Of a DNA stretch of 64,000 nucleotides, positions 1-12,182 are shown in pieces. The first letter of the stretch is position 1, and every line of letters begins with the position of its first letter. A program made the translations under genes and the position numbers. This DNA is from Synchiropus splendidus (taxonomy: Eukaryota > Chordata > Actinopteri > Syngnathiformes > Callionymidae): the NCBI RefSeq assembly GCF_027744825.2, contig NC_071342.1, positions 8,699,501 to 8,763,500 of the forward strand, in the 5' to 3' direction. The notes below the pieces were generated by a model. It was not told the origin of the DNA. It was given only the letters and a program-made list of their open reading frames with translations, and made no database searches.

Positions 1-1943
1 ATAATTTTGGTGACAAGAGTTGTGTTTCCACAGCGATGATCGCCACACACCTGGGTTGTGGGACCACAATGGCTGTATGATGTGAGGAAAACATTGAAAA
101 TATCAATGTATTTTGAATGAGTTGAGGCACTTTGTTTTGTGCTCACGGAGGGCAGAAAGGTGAGTGCTGCAGCCTCACTGCAGAAACACACAAATGATGG
201 CTCTAAATTACCTGTGGGCTGAGGTCAAATTGGGTCGGGACTCAGCTGGGTTCTGCCCTGTCATATACCTGGGTCCGCTCGTCCACATAGGTGGCTACAC
301 AAACACACACAATTATTGCCGGTGGCCCCAATTATTCCAGCCCCCCCAAGACAAGTAATGCATTTTTAATTGTAATTCCCACTCTTCATTCATGCTGTTG
401 AAACATCCAACTTTCTTCATCTAGCATGATCGCTTCCACTGCACCCCCTTCCCTTCTCATGCAGTGGACTGTTCAGTATTCCTGATGCACACTTGATGGT
501 AACAAACCAAACCTGCTGGTGCAGCTGAGACGAAAGAGAAGTGAGTAGTGAACTCGAAACTGGAGATGGAGATACGGCTTTTAATAGAGTAGTACTTGGA
601 TTTAGGTGCCCTGTGGTAGCCACCCTCACACTGGGAGCACTGTAATTCAACAGGCCCCACAACTTGAGAAGGTGTGATTCACGGGTGTTGTGAAACACTC
701 TTGACACCTGTTCCAATTGGCCAGTGTCAGAAATAGAACCGCTGCCTATTGGACCTTGTCTGCAGGAGAAGAACTGCTGCTGGTCCCATATTTGACATGT
801 AAAAGATTGAACCATTACTAGTTGTGATTTGTCCAGTCTTTGTCAGGAGTCCTGAAAGCACCGCAATGCTGCCATCCTTGTTGTCAGGCAGAGGCAGAGG
901 AGGACGCATTACATGAAAATGAAAACTCTCTCACAGCTCCAGTCACTGAAATAAGTTGTTAACAATAAACAGAGCAGTTCTTGTTTATCTAGTAAGCAAA
1001 GTATGACCAGTCAGTGTCAGACTGTGATTTGGGGATTTGCAGTTTGTAAACTTATAAATTTAATGCCTTCAATTCAGCAAGTTACTTCATATAATAAAAT
1101 CTCAGTGTTGCATTTCAAATGTTTAGTGATTTATTTGTAAATTAAATGGCTTATCATGCTCAATTTGACTTTATTTCAAGTCAAATTACTGAGTGATTAA
1201 TATCAAACTACATATTGAAACATTAAACGTTTGTGAAACATCATACTATTTTGTCATTCTCTGACTCGGTAGGTGAAGTTGTCCAAGTGTCCTCTCCAGA
1301 AAGTTCTGTTTATTTCTCTTTATTTTCTATTCTGGACTCCTCTCTGCACTTGCACTTTCCTTCATTAATAAAGTAAAAATAAAAAAAATACCAATTTGAC
1401 CCCAGGCTGTAGGTGCCACTAGTTGTGCTCTCCCAAAGTGGCTGGGATCAGCTGTAGACCCCTTAAAATGAATGTGTGATGCACTTTCTACTGACGACCT
1501 TCGTATTTCTGCACATTAGAGCAGTGAAATTCAATATTCTACACATTTACAATAGGAATAAACCGAGGTGGTGGCATGTCCTCTTGATTTCAGTGACGCG
1601 TTTTGTGTCCAGATGCAGTCATGGGGGAGCGTTCGCGGTCCGGTGACTAAAGTGTTGTGTCACTGCCACATGATGTGGTTCTGCTGTCCTCACCGGCTGT
1701 CGACCTTCAGAGCTCATCTGATGGCAAAAAGATGCCTCTTGTTATGTGTTACACTGAACAAATATTGAGTTCAGTATAGTAGAATAGGAGGAGGAATCGT
1801 TTCCGGACATGTGCATGTGGTCTTCGTACTAACATCAACAACAGCAGGAGTGTGTTTTGTGTGATGGCAGGCTTCTTCTTTGTGTGTCTGTGTGTGTTCT
1901 GGTACGTCATGCCTTTTTGCCCTTTGTGTTTCTCTCCGCATAG
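1..1943. other. Non-coding stretch upstream of first exon candidate
   Basis: No gene that I can support. The ORFs here are short, overlap on both strands and lack splice or protein-family signals. From about 960 to 1400 the sequence is AT-rich. A stretch at 1295-1390 ends in a T-rich strip, then ATTAATAAAGT and an A-rich run, which resembles the 3' tail of a decayed LINE or retrocopy, but it is too short to assign. A weak acceptor (around 33) and a donor-like GTGAGT (near 157) do not bound an open exon that I trust. Confidence 0.5.
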
Positions 1944-2028
1944 GGTGTGCTGCCCACCCCAATGCTGTCCCCGTGGCAGGCACAGCACCAGGGCTTGAAC
2001 CGTACCAGCATGCCTCAGCGCAGACAGA
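1944..2028 (+). CDS. Candidate internal coding exon (85 bp), product unknown
   Basis: A pyrimidine-rich tract ending in CGCATAG sits directly before 1944, and a near-consensus donor GTGAGT starts at 2029, giving an 85-bp interval. Two of the three frames are open. Frame 1 reads GVLPTPMLSPWQAQHQGLNR and onward; frame 2 reads CAAHPNAVPVAGTAPGLEPY and onward. The third frame has a stop. Either open frame has a Pro/Gln/Ser-rich, disordered character. The length is typical of an internal vertebrate exon. It could belong to the same + strand gene as the exon at 8976, about 7 kb downstream. However, neither open frame joins that exon's long frame directly, so either a further exon lies between them or the two are unrelated. 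I do not recognise the protein. Chance splice sites around an open 85-bp stretch are common, so confidence is modest. Confidence 0.33.
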
Positions 2029-5000
2029 GTGAGTCACTAACACCCTTTCCCACATTCTCCTCACAAAAATAACACGCTGAGAAACTTTCACTCTGTCTCA
2101 AATGAAAAGATTTTCTTTTGCATCAGACACAGTTCCGAGTGGAGTTTGGCATCCTGCCTCTGTGATGTCTTGTTTTACGATTAGCTGTGTGTCCAACAGT
2201 TGCTGCGTACCACTGTGCAGCCATTATTGCAGGCTTCGCAAGTGCTTCTGCTTGTCACCAACAATTCTGTTTTACTTCCATGGCATTTGCCGGCTTGGAT
2301 CAATGAAATGAAAACTGTTTACATTAAGCATAATGTTTTGTATTCTCACGAATACATTTGTGATCATCCTGATTTAGGGAGCATGCATTAACCATTAATA
2401 AACTAATTTCAAACTTATTTACTGTTAATAATCAGTAATTTCGTTAAAGACTTGGTGTCTTTGCCACAGTCATGATGAACTTGATGCTTTGTCATGATTA
2501 TTAAATGGTTAATATGCTGCTAATACACATGCAGATGAGACATTATTTAGTGTATATAAAAAAAAGTCACACCTTGGATGAGGGAACATTTATTCCCGTA
2601 AATACACTACTTATAATCTACTATACAACAATAATAACTACAACTACTATACAACTACTTATCATATGTGTATAAGCTGTTTATTAGCCAGTATTTATTA
2701 GTGTTGTAAGACGGACTACATTTTATCCTAGTTTATTTTAAGAATCACTTATTCACAAGGTCCAATTTCTGAAGTGGAAAGTACAGTACAATAATCAAAA
2801 TAAATAAAACAAATTATTTGCAGTGTTGCACATAATGATGCAAGAATAAAGCAAAAAAACAAACAAACGGTAGTTCTAGAATATGAAGTGAAATAATGTT
2901 CAGAAATGTACTATTATTTACAAAAACTCTGATGAAAGTAAGCATGAATATACTGTCTCCGTTGGTGAAGAGGTGTTTGAAATACTTGTTTGTGGCTACT
3001 CAGTGAGACCTGTTTTACAAATAAATAAACAAACAAGATTTGACACATTGTGACTGGAAACAATACAGTCAATAATGGAGCCAATGGTTAAGTTCATTTC
3101 GTTTAAAATTGTGAAAAACCTTTTATGAAAAGTCTTTTTCTGTGTATAGTGTACTTTGGTTGTCAAGCCCAAGTTTGTGTGTAAAAAGTCTCCTAGATTA
3201 AGAGAGAGAGCAACAGCTCACTCTGACAGACCTCTCACTGCGTGTAGGCAGATGTTTACTCCTTAAATTAGGCCTCTGTTCGTCTCCTTCCTGGAAGAAG
3301 AATCCATCATTGGGGATCATTGAGGTGCGTGTGTGTGGATCGGGGCGAAAGAAAAAAAAAAAAAATCAATGTATTTTTCTCAGCCTGCACGTGTGGAGTT
3401 GGATTTAGTTAGCTTGCGTTGTTAATATTTTATTCCCATTCTTTTCCTCGACTTCAAATTGAAAGCACAGAATGGAAGTCCACGTTCGATATTCATGGCA
3501 GCAGCCACAATCCCCTCAATGAATCCCAATAGCCAAGCACATGTATCAGAGGAAGGTAAGAAGATTGATCATCAGTAAACAGACTTCGGAAAAGGCACAG
3601 ATCAAAGCCAGAGTTTGGGGGGAAAGTACGAAACAAAGGGAAGAGGAGCCCACACGGCTGCTGTTTGATCCTTCCTGCTGGGTTTCTTCTCCACTGGAGA
3701 GCGAAGGTGAGGTAAACATGGCGAAGGTTCATTTCTTGGTATTTTTATTTGCCGGCAACATCAGGAACAGCGATGGCTGCGTGTATGGACGTAACGTGTC
3801 AGTGAAGCGCCACATTTAGCAGCCTGCCGTCTCCGCAACAGATGACTTCCCAGGCAGATAATTAAGCGTCATGTGGTAATGAAAGGACCGTGGGAGGGGA
3901 AGAGGAGCAGGGGAGCTGTAATGACACTTATATGGGATACGCCGAGTGAGAATGACAAATATTGGAGGTGATAAACTTTATTTTAGCTTGATTAACCAGT
4001 AATGATCCAACAGCCCACAGAGGACGGAGAATCATCTCCCACCGTTGAACCTGATGGATCTGTCCTCTTCTAACACCATACACTGAATAATCTGGTCCAC
4101 AATTGAAGTGAGTTTTTGACAGCATTCGGTTGTATCCAATATTGGAGAGACAGTTTTCCTCTGCCTTGGGCATCCTCTTTTTGCGTGCACGTTTAGAAGC
4201 TTGTGGTAGAAGTAACGGCACGTACGTGGAAACAGATGTGAGGACAGACAAGGACCGACCTCTGAAGAAGAGCACATTGTACTAGCTTATGACAGAGGTA
4301 GAGCTGTCATTGTGAGTCCCACATGAACTACAAATCGACTAAAACAGAAAACCTCAGCGTAGTGGTTAAAATCTATGTATATAAGTACAAAATATATACA
4401 AAAATATATACAATGAAGTCAGACATCCTGTCAGCCAAGAATTTTTATCAAACTATGTAGTTCTGGAAGTGATGACTCGCATTTGTCCAAGGATGGAACT
4501 GACCCACGTTTGAAAACTGCGGGTTGTGGAGGGTAGGCTTTGCACGTGCTCACTGGCACGATTCGAACTTCCATCCGGCGGGTCGCCACTTTTCCGGTTT
4601 TCGCTTCGTGCAACATTGCGCTGAATTTGGATTCTGTTTTACACTTATTTAGCAAATTCATTCAACGCAACCAACTTCATAGACTATTTATGATTATGTT
4701 TTACTGCATATTTTACAAGGCTCCAAAATGTGACTATTATTGAGATATTATGGAAATTGGTTTTAATAAAAAATAAATACATACATAAATAAAAACTAAA
4801 AAAATGTTTTTAAATAAATCATTAAAAACAAACTTGTCAACAGGCAAGCTCCCTCCAAGAAGACTAAGTTGTCACAATAAACAATTTTTAATTTTAAACA
4901 ATAAGAAAAAGCAGGTTTTGGGCACCATATTCTGTTGTCACCAATTATCCTGAATACAAAAATAAACTAGAAAACGGGGAGAAACAGGAATTAAAATTAG

Positions 5001-8000
5001 AGCATCTTCACAGCAGTATCTGGGCTGAAAACTAAAGTGAATTTTTTTTTTTTACAAAATTCTGTGGCAAGAATGTGATATTGTATTACACTCCAAACTT
5101 TACCTGCGACAGTAAACATCACCTCAATTGCTTTATTCACCAACAGAAAAGTAGACCTGCGTGCATACCTACAAATGGCAGCAGAAAGCTTCCATCTTGG
5201 GCGTCAGTTCTTAGCAACGCTGTATCACAGTGGATGGGAAACTGGAAACATTATCACGAAATGACATTTTACACTGACTTTGCTTGGGTTGTTTATGGAA
5301 TGCGCATCCTGCCAGCTCTGCTCGGGTAATAATCCTGAATTGAACAATTTGTGAACCCCACAAGGGTCTTCTGCACCTCATCTTTCTTCTAAATCTCACT
5401 CAGTAATCTGTCTGTGTCTGTCCCTCTCTGCCTCCTCACACATTGTGCTTTTGCAAAGGAGTGGAGCGCCTTGTGCAGTACTTCACTGACAGAGCGTGGT
5501 ATAGTAAAACATTTTCTTAACCGACATGCTGCCCTCGTCGACACCCCTCCGGGCTTCTGTGTGCCGTGGCATGACTGAAGCATGTCTTGATATTTACGTC
5601 TGCATGCTGTGAGAAATCTTTTGGTATCGATGGATACGCAACTTCCTTCTCACTTTATTTTTAAATGTATTTGATCTCACAAAATCAAATCTGAACTGAC
5701 CATTATGCATGACTCACGCTTGTGTGTTTTTTATTATGTGTTTTTTTTCTTTTTACTCTTCCAGAAGTTGTGTTTTTTGGTTAATATCCTGCTGAGGTAT
5801 ACGGAAGGGTGTTTTTGAATACATCATCAAGGAGAAGCTGCTTGACATGAATAAATATCGCTGTGCTCAAGGGCACTCTCTGGCACTCTAACTTCACTAT
5901 ATCAGAAACAAGTTTCGCTCAGAAATTTCTGAATATATTACTGCGGGAGGCAATTTAAATGCTACACTATATTTGCTGCAGCACGAGCAGATGCAAGCGT
6001 TTTTTTGCGCCACTGTAGGTAATAACTCTCAATTAACACTCAATATCTGTATATTATAATCCATCTGCAGCAACCTTTGAACATCCATCCCCATGAAAAT
6101 CTCATGACTTGTCAGCTACATGTTCATTCAGAGTCACTCTAGTGTCACTTTTCTTTCTCCTATAGTCGCTATTCAAACATCAACATTTGCTTCAAAGTGA
6201 TCGAGCGATTTCAGTTTTGCTCGGCTGTTTCTTCTCTTCATGTTTTGTTTGGCTTCAGCAAACAATCAATGGATATCATTTATAATGCGAGGTTATTTAC
6301 TGTCAGCGGCCCTTGCGCATCTGAAAGCCTTAACCTTTAAACAGAGTGCATTTGAGTGCTTTTATTAACTAATATAATCTCTGGTCTGGCATTCAAATGC
6401 AAAGCACAAACTGCTCAAAGACAAGACCCCGGTTCACTCCAAACACCGTGTTGCCTCTGGCTGGATTGGAACCTGCGACCTTCTTGCTGAGAGGCCGCTC
6501 ATGGTTGTTTTTTTGGTATCTTTTTGATCATACCCAGAGAAAATGTTCGTTTTAAACTACCTTTTTAAAAAATAGATTTATAAGAATATCAACACTTGGA
6601 TTGAACCAGCAGATGGCGCTGTGGCTTTACAGATCTTCAGCTGCGCGTGGCACGAGCCAGCCAAATGAACACAGCCGCTCATTCACTCTCCTCTTGTGAG
6701 ATGTTTTTTTCTTTTATCCCAGGTGCATTAGTATACCACAGGCTATGCTGAAGATTCATAAAATTATATTGTCGGTGTTAAAAAGCCACAGTGTTTATGT
6801 GTATCCAGCAACCGAGATAATTTGAGGTCAAGAGTTTGCATAAAAATAAGATCTTAAAGTGACGGACATATGTGGTGAGTCTTTTTCTCAGGTTTCTGGA
6901 GTCCAAAGCTTGTGAGGAGATAAACATGTTTAACACCATAGATTGTACATGTAGCCAAAAATGAATTATTCAGAGAAATCGCAAAACATGTTGTCTTGTC
7001 AGAGATAGTGGGCGTCTGTTGAGTGGAGATGAATCTGCTGTCCTTGATGTAGTCGTGCTGCGAGGGAAGCGCCATCACATGGTACTGAACTTCCCCGCTT
7101 AGAATTACCAGAATCAAAGTTCTGGGAAATTGTTTAATGGAACCGATGTTGTTAGAATTCTGAGAAGATCGTGAGGACAGGGCCTTTGTCTGGCGTCTAT
7201 GTTACACAGAGAGGCAGAAAATTCTGGCCTCAGAGGTCAAGAAGGAAGTGGTTGTTTAAAAATTCCAAGGTCACGCTGAGTGTAGACTAGATGGGCAGTT
7301 TACTGTGATAGAGCAACGTAAACATTATGGGGTTGGACTTGCCCAACAAGCGTTTCGCGGATCACTCAAATACGAAGTTGCAAGCCTACGTTCTGCATTG
7401 AATCATTTATCACAATGTGACGTCTTGAAGAGACTTAGACCATTAGAGTTAGCTGTTCTGCAAATTACATTAGGCATCTTTAGTGGATCTATAGTGGGTC
7501 CTGCGTGGTGTTTTTACTCTTTTTTTGTCTCAGTCGTGAATGAACAAGACGCTTCTTTTGATGGGGTTTTAATATTTATGCGAAGAAAGCGTTGTCTTGT
7601 TTTTTATGACCCGGATGGCCGTCTGGCTGAATATTGTCCTTGAGCAGGAACGGCATTAATAACTTCACGTCAAGTTCTTAGATTGCGTCTTATGTGGGTA
7701 GTAACAGAACTAAGTAGGGAAAGTTTGTATGCGAGTCCAAGGTTAGAGAATTGAGATCAGTGACATCATCAACAGTCCTGTGACGGTACTCAGTCCCAGT
7801 GCTTGTGACGTGGCTTCAGAGCACCGGTGTTGATGCTTCGGTTCTGATCGCCAGTGAGTACCGGTTCGGTGGGTGGAAATCTCAAGTAGCTCACGGCTCA
7901 GTACGTCCCGACAAGCGAACGTTAAGAAACTGCAGTGGGGCTCCCACTATATGGCCGAGCATTTTCAGTGAGTTCACCGCTGTGAAGTTTCTCTGTGGCT

Positions 8001-8822
8001 TCTCTCTTAAGTGCAGAGATTCTGTCTGCAGCTTTGCTTCTTTGATTCCAGACAGAGTCAGGTCCCTACGAGGATCAAGGCTGTGGTTCTCAACCTCATC
8101 TCTTCCGCAGCTGCTCACTTGATGGAGGCCCACAAGGATGGAGAGATGGGTCCAAAGATCCATTTGATCAATAGATGGATGTAATTGCTCTGACAGTTAT
8201 CTAATAGATACCGTCCAAGACAGCAGGTGTGAACGCCTAGGCCTGATTTGAAACATTGTTTTTTTAATGATGGATAATGAAAACACAGAGTCGTACACCC
8301 ATCAGCCATTAAGAGATGACAACCTACTCATATCGTGGCGAGTTAGTCTGCCGTGCGAGTCCGAAGAAGGATAAATAGTGATCCTGCTCTCAGGTAGTGC
8401 CAGAGCATATTGATGAGCGAAGGGTGCCCATCTGCTCTGATCAAACACTGGCTTCAAATGGACCATCAAGTTAATGGCTCATGCTGGAACCTGTCCACTT
8501 CTAAAAATGAGAATGTGATTTATCAGACAGGCCTTTTTCTCTTTATTTTTTGGGTGGTGTTTAATCACTCATCACCTTGTTTGGCACACGTGGGGGGATA
8601 TCAACTCATTTACAGTATACTGCATGGAGGCGAACACATTTTGTCAACGTCTACATAGACCTGTAGGTTTGTTTGAAATATGACAGGTTGTCGGTTGTCA
8701 GAACCAGTATTCCAGAACCAGCATGGTCAGAAGTTCTAGTGCTGTATATCCTCCGCTGATGGGTCTGGGATCCTGTTTTCACCCATCAGTGAGAGAACGT
8801 TTTGTGCTGTACTTCCGCTACC
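2029..8822. other. Putative intron or intergenic DNA
   Basis: AT-rich segments dominate 2380-3120 and 4720-5060. A fragment near 6460-6505 carries the phrase GGAACCTGCGACCTTCTTGC, part of a degenerate dispersed repeat common in fish genomes. Around 8030-8165 there is an acceptor-like site followed by an open stretch, treated as a finding only. A CTCF-like core at 6606 is listed separately. I can support no gene here. Confidence 0.5.
6606..6620 (+). promoter_or_regulatory. CTCF-core-like motif
   Basis: CCAGCAGATGGCGCT fits the central CCASYAG-RKGGCRSY pattern of vertebrate CTCF sites. It is a single site without a visible repeat around it. This is a motif match only; occupancy is inferred. 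Confidence 0.3.
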
Positions 8823-8858
8823 AAACGTATGAATGCGCCCACCCTCATTCATACGTTT
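8823..8858. repeat. Perfect 13-bp inverted repeat with 10-nt loop
   Basis: AAACGTATGAATG at 8823-8835 is the exact reverse complement of CATTCATACGTTT at 8846-8858. The two arms could form a cruciform or an RNA hairpin. It lies about 120 bp upstream of the splice acceptor of the exon candidate at 8976. Confidence 0.9.
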
Positions 8859-8975
8859 ACAGGCTTGGGGTCGAATAGAAATCCTCCTTTTACTTGTTTG
8901 TACGCCTTATGTTGATTGTTTGTGTGTCGATAAAGCGTTGTTAGTAACCGCGACTTTTCTCTCTCTTTCCCGCAG

Positions 8976-9620
8976 CCTCACATACTACAGCCTTTCCACC
9001 CTCAATGCCTCAGCGAACGTTTCCACCAGGAAAGACTAGTAAGCTGTCTCCCCACCGAGGGCCACAATGACCTTGCACTCAACAGCACAGTAGGAGGAGC
9101 CACTTCTGACGAGTCTCTTGAAGGCTTCATGGCCGAGGCGTGTTCCCGAGCAGACCCTAATGAGCTGAGTCATCAGCTGAGCACCCACCTGCAATGGCAA
9201 AGTGCCGGGACACGACAGAAGGTGACAGTCAAGGACGCTGAAGGATCCGCGTCACACGCTCGCCCTCGCTTGCTGCAGCCGCCTCGCTTGCACAAACGCG
9301 TTTCTCTCCCCGCGCTGAAACCAGGGGGCATGGGTGGCGCTCCGAGTCCGGGAAGTCCCTCGGGGCAGTTCGCTAGCAGGACCAAGCAGCTGCCCCCGCC
9401 GTCTCGAGGCCTTCCCTGTTTTAACGCAGGGCCGCAGCTGCAGCTCCCGTGTCAGAGTCGCCCTTCGCTGCTTCAGCCTCGCAGAGCAGCAGAGCTGTTC
9501 AGGAATTCACGGTCCGCCAGTACAGAGGATTCCAACCAACCCGGATTCATCGGGAATGGATCAACCAAGTTGGCACCCTCTTTAAGACACACTGGTCTCC
9601 CAAAGCCAAAGATTCATTGA
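8976..9620 (+). CDS. Candidate terminal coding exon, basic Pro/Ser-rich protein (SLAIN-like tail, tentative)
   Basis: A strong pyrimidine tract ending in CCCGCAG (8970-8975) precedes an uninterrupted frame running from 8976 to a TGA at 9618-9620, about 214 codons. Open reading continues upstream only to a stop at 8931. The stretch is GC- and CpG-richer than its surroundings, as fish exons often are. The encoded segment is basic and rich in Pro, Ser, Leu and Arg, with no membrane span or signal peptide. Phrases such as RPRLLQPPRL, KRVSLPALK and the end TKLAPSLRHTGLPKPKIH resemble the C-terminal half of SLAIN1/2, which bind microtubules and the plus-end proteins EB1 and ch-TOG. That resemblance is from memory and inferential. 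A donor-like GTAAGC at 9039 could instead end a 63-bp exon. The first ATTAAA downstream is near 10245 and the first AATAAA near 11429. Confidence 0.5.
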   Translation, partial: PHILQPFHPQCLSERFHQERLVSCLPTEGHNDLALNSTVGGATSDESLEGFMAEACSRADPNELSHQLSTHLQWQSAGTRQKVTVKDAEGSASHARPRLLQPPRLHKRVSLPALKPGGMGGAPSPGSPSGQFASRTKQLPPPSRGLPCFNAGPQLQLPCQSRPSLLQPRRAAELFRNSRSASTEDSNQPGFIGNGSTKLAPSLRHTGLPKPKIH

Positions 9621-12182
9621 CAAGCATCATATAGGCTAAGATCGACCCATTCTACGATCATCTTGAACTTGACAGGCTAGTTTTTTTCCCCAAAAATTCA
9701 AGACTGCAGTCACCAAAATCCATCTTAACTTTACTTTCAGGTGTTAACTTTTAGAAATCTCTTCAGGTCATGGCACATTTTCTACTCGCACTGCTTTGCC
9801 CTGTGACACAGAGGTGATTTAAAACATTTTTTTTTTTTCCAAACATTGAAGCGACATGAATGTGACCTTTACTAAGTATTTGAAGCCCCGAGGGGAGGCG
9901 TTGTTCAGAACTAGCTAAAATAGAAGGGGAAAAGAGAGAATGGAAACGGAAGACGTGGAAGACGTGTCAAAGACTTAGAGGTGACCATGCTCCCTGAAGT
10001 GCGTCTGGGAAGAGAAGGTGTCTGATGAGTGTGGAGGAGAAATGCTCCTCTGTGTTGGTGTTGTAACAAAGGAGTGAAAGTAGAGGAACGTTTGGGGCAT
10101 TCTGGATACAAATCAACATCAATACTGTCACAAATAGAGGCTTATCGACAAGAAAATAGATTTTAAACAGTAAAAAGCAGCAGTACAAGCAACGGCTTGC
10201 TATCCCTCTGCTTGATTTCGGCCACTCTCCCTTGACACTACGGTATTAAATCACACCTGCGCTGCTTTACAGTTATTTCTCTTTGCTCTCTAACTACTCT
10301 CAGAAGACACAATGACTCCTTACTTCGTGTTAATTTCAGGCCTTTCTCATGCTTCTAGAATATATGATGGGTGTATTATTATGGCACCTTGAAATTGCCT
10401 ATTATCTCACAAAAACACTGCTCGTGGAGAACTAGAAATAATCTGCTGAAGTACCTTAAGAACTGCAATATTATCTAGCATGAAGTGCAGTCAGAAAAGC
10501 TCTGGCAGTTCTTATAACCAGCAAATTCATTGTGTAGGTGAAGTTTGAAAACCAAATATCAGCTCTTCATTTCTGGAAAAAAAGAGGTTTTGTTTGTCAA
10601 AAGTTAATGATGATTTTATTATGTGCGGCAGTGTCTCTAAACGTCTTCCCTCAGTGACCCCGGCATGAAAACATCAGCTAACAGGGATTCATTAGACGTG
10701 CGATGCTGCCGCCTCTCGTGCCTGCATGTGTGTTTTAGCCGTCTTCCTCTCCGTCTCCCCCTGTTTTATCGCTGACCTCCCAAACTCTTGCACGTCTCTT
10801 TGCGAACATCAAAGGTATTAGTCCGGAATTTTCAGGTACAGAGCCTTTGGGGCTTTAGTGGTATTTCTGTTGGAGATGTGGCGAATTGTGTTTATCTCCT
10901 TTACAGAGCTCCTTTGCAGCCAAGTGCTCCCAAAATGTCCCCAAAACGGAGAGCAGCAGTGTGTTAAAAAGGTCCTTTGACAGCAACTCTGCTCTCTTTT
11001 CCGTCACGCGGCGTGACCACTTGGTGTACGCCTCTGGCTCTGTCCGGTCTACTGCGTCCAATAATGCACCCAGCATGGAGGGGCCGAGATAGGAAGACTC
11101 TTGAATCACACGCCGCCTCACGTTTTACATAGACGAGAACTTGACAAAACTTAGAGTGACTCAGATCTTTCGCGCAGCCACATCACCGTACACGCTGTGA
11201 ATTATTTAGCTAAGCACATGCAAGTGGGCTTGTGTTTTTTTTTTTTGTAACTGTGCTGTAGAATTTTTGCGGATTTCCAAATGCAAACACTCCAAATCCA
11301 TACAGATCTGTTATCTAGCCAAGAGACTGCTGACATTGGGAAGTGAGAGCGAGTGTTTGAGTTTAGAGTGGGAGTGTAAACAAACTAAAAGTTGTCCCAA
11401 TCTGTTGTTTTACCAAGGCAACAGTTTCAAATAAAGCTGCGATGTTGCAGTAACTACATGACTCAGCTCACACGCTGAAGATATAGAACAGTTTATGAAA
11501 ACGCTACGCCATAGTTGTTTGAAAGTCAACCTGGGAAATGCTGGCAGGTTATATGATTGACCCTGATATTTATGGCCCTCACAAGCCTGTACATGACCAA
11601 ATAAAGAAGATTCAATTTGGAAACTAACTTATGAATCTACAGTATATGTGTGCTCACCCAAATGTTCTGTCACCAAGCTGCTGTGGAAAACAGTTTTCAG
11701 ACACCCCTTGAATTCTACTCTCTGCTTATGGCACGACTATGAAATATGAATTGGATGATATGACGGCTTGTTCAGTTTTGAGCACATTCTCTGTTATTTG
11801 TTGACTTTGATTCCAACTGAGTTGAGAAGTGACATATTCAAACTGTCTGGAGTTTTGTTTTGTCCAAATGTACAGCCTTAGCTTTTGACACACAAGATTC
11901 TTCATGGTAATATTTGAGGTTTCAAATAGGAATACAATGCTAAACCAGGACTACTCACATAATGAATAGGTCCACAGTTTTAGGTGCTGTCCCATGATGC
12001 CCACAAGACCCGAGTTACTGCACTTAAATAAACATAAAATCCCGTTGACAGTAACAACAACAAAACTTCTACGTACTACGTACGCATGCAAGCCCTCTTC
12101 TCCTTCCTCATGGTGCTCGCTCACTGTTACCCCCCTGGTGTTGTAGATTACTACTACTACTGCTTCACTGGTTATATGCCTC
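9621..12182. other. Possible 3' UTR then intergenic DNA
   Basis: If the exon ending at 9620 is real, the first part of this stretch would be its 3' UTR. Candidate poly(A) signals are ATTAAA near 10245, AATAAA near 11429 and another AATAAA near 11600. A short perfect hairpin (GAGGAG, loop AAATG, CTCCTC) lies near 10034-10050. Overlapping ORFs on both strands at 10855-11121 have no protein character that I recognise. Confidence 0.4.

Noticed and set aside
34..80. Possible short exon between an acceptor at 33 and a donor-like GTGAGG at 81
   Set aside because: Very short, ordinary sequence with chance-level splice signals and no protein character.
9430..9634. Alternative exon from an acceptor-like ACGCAG at 9425-9430, in another frame
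   Set aside because: The alternative frame reads less like a known tail than the long frame, and 9430 lies within the uninterrupted 645-bp frame; kept only as a possibility.
10021..10060. Hammerhead-like start CTGATGAG followed by a perfect 6-bp hairpin
   Set aside because: The required GAAA core and closing stem are absent, so it is not a hammerhead ribozyme.
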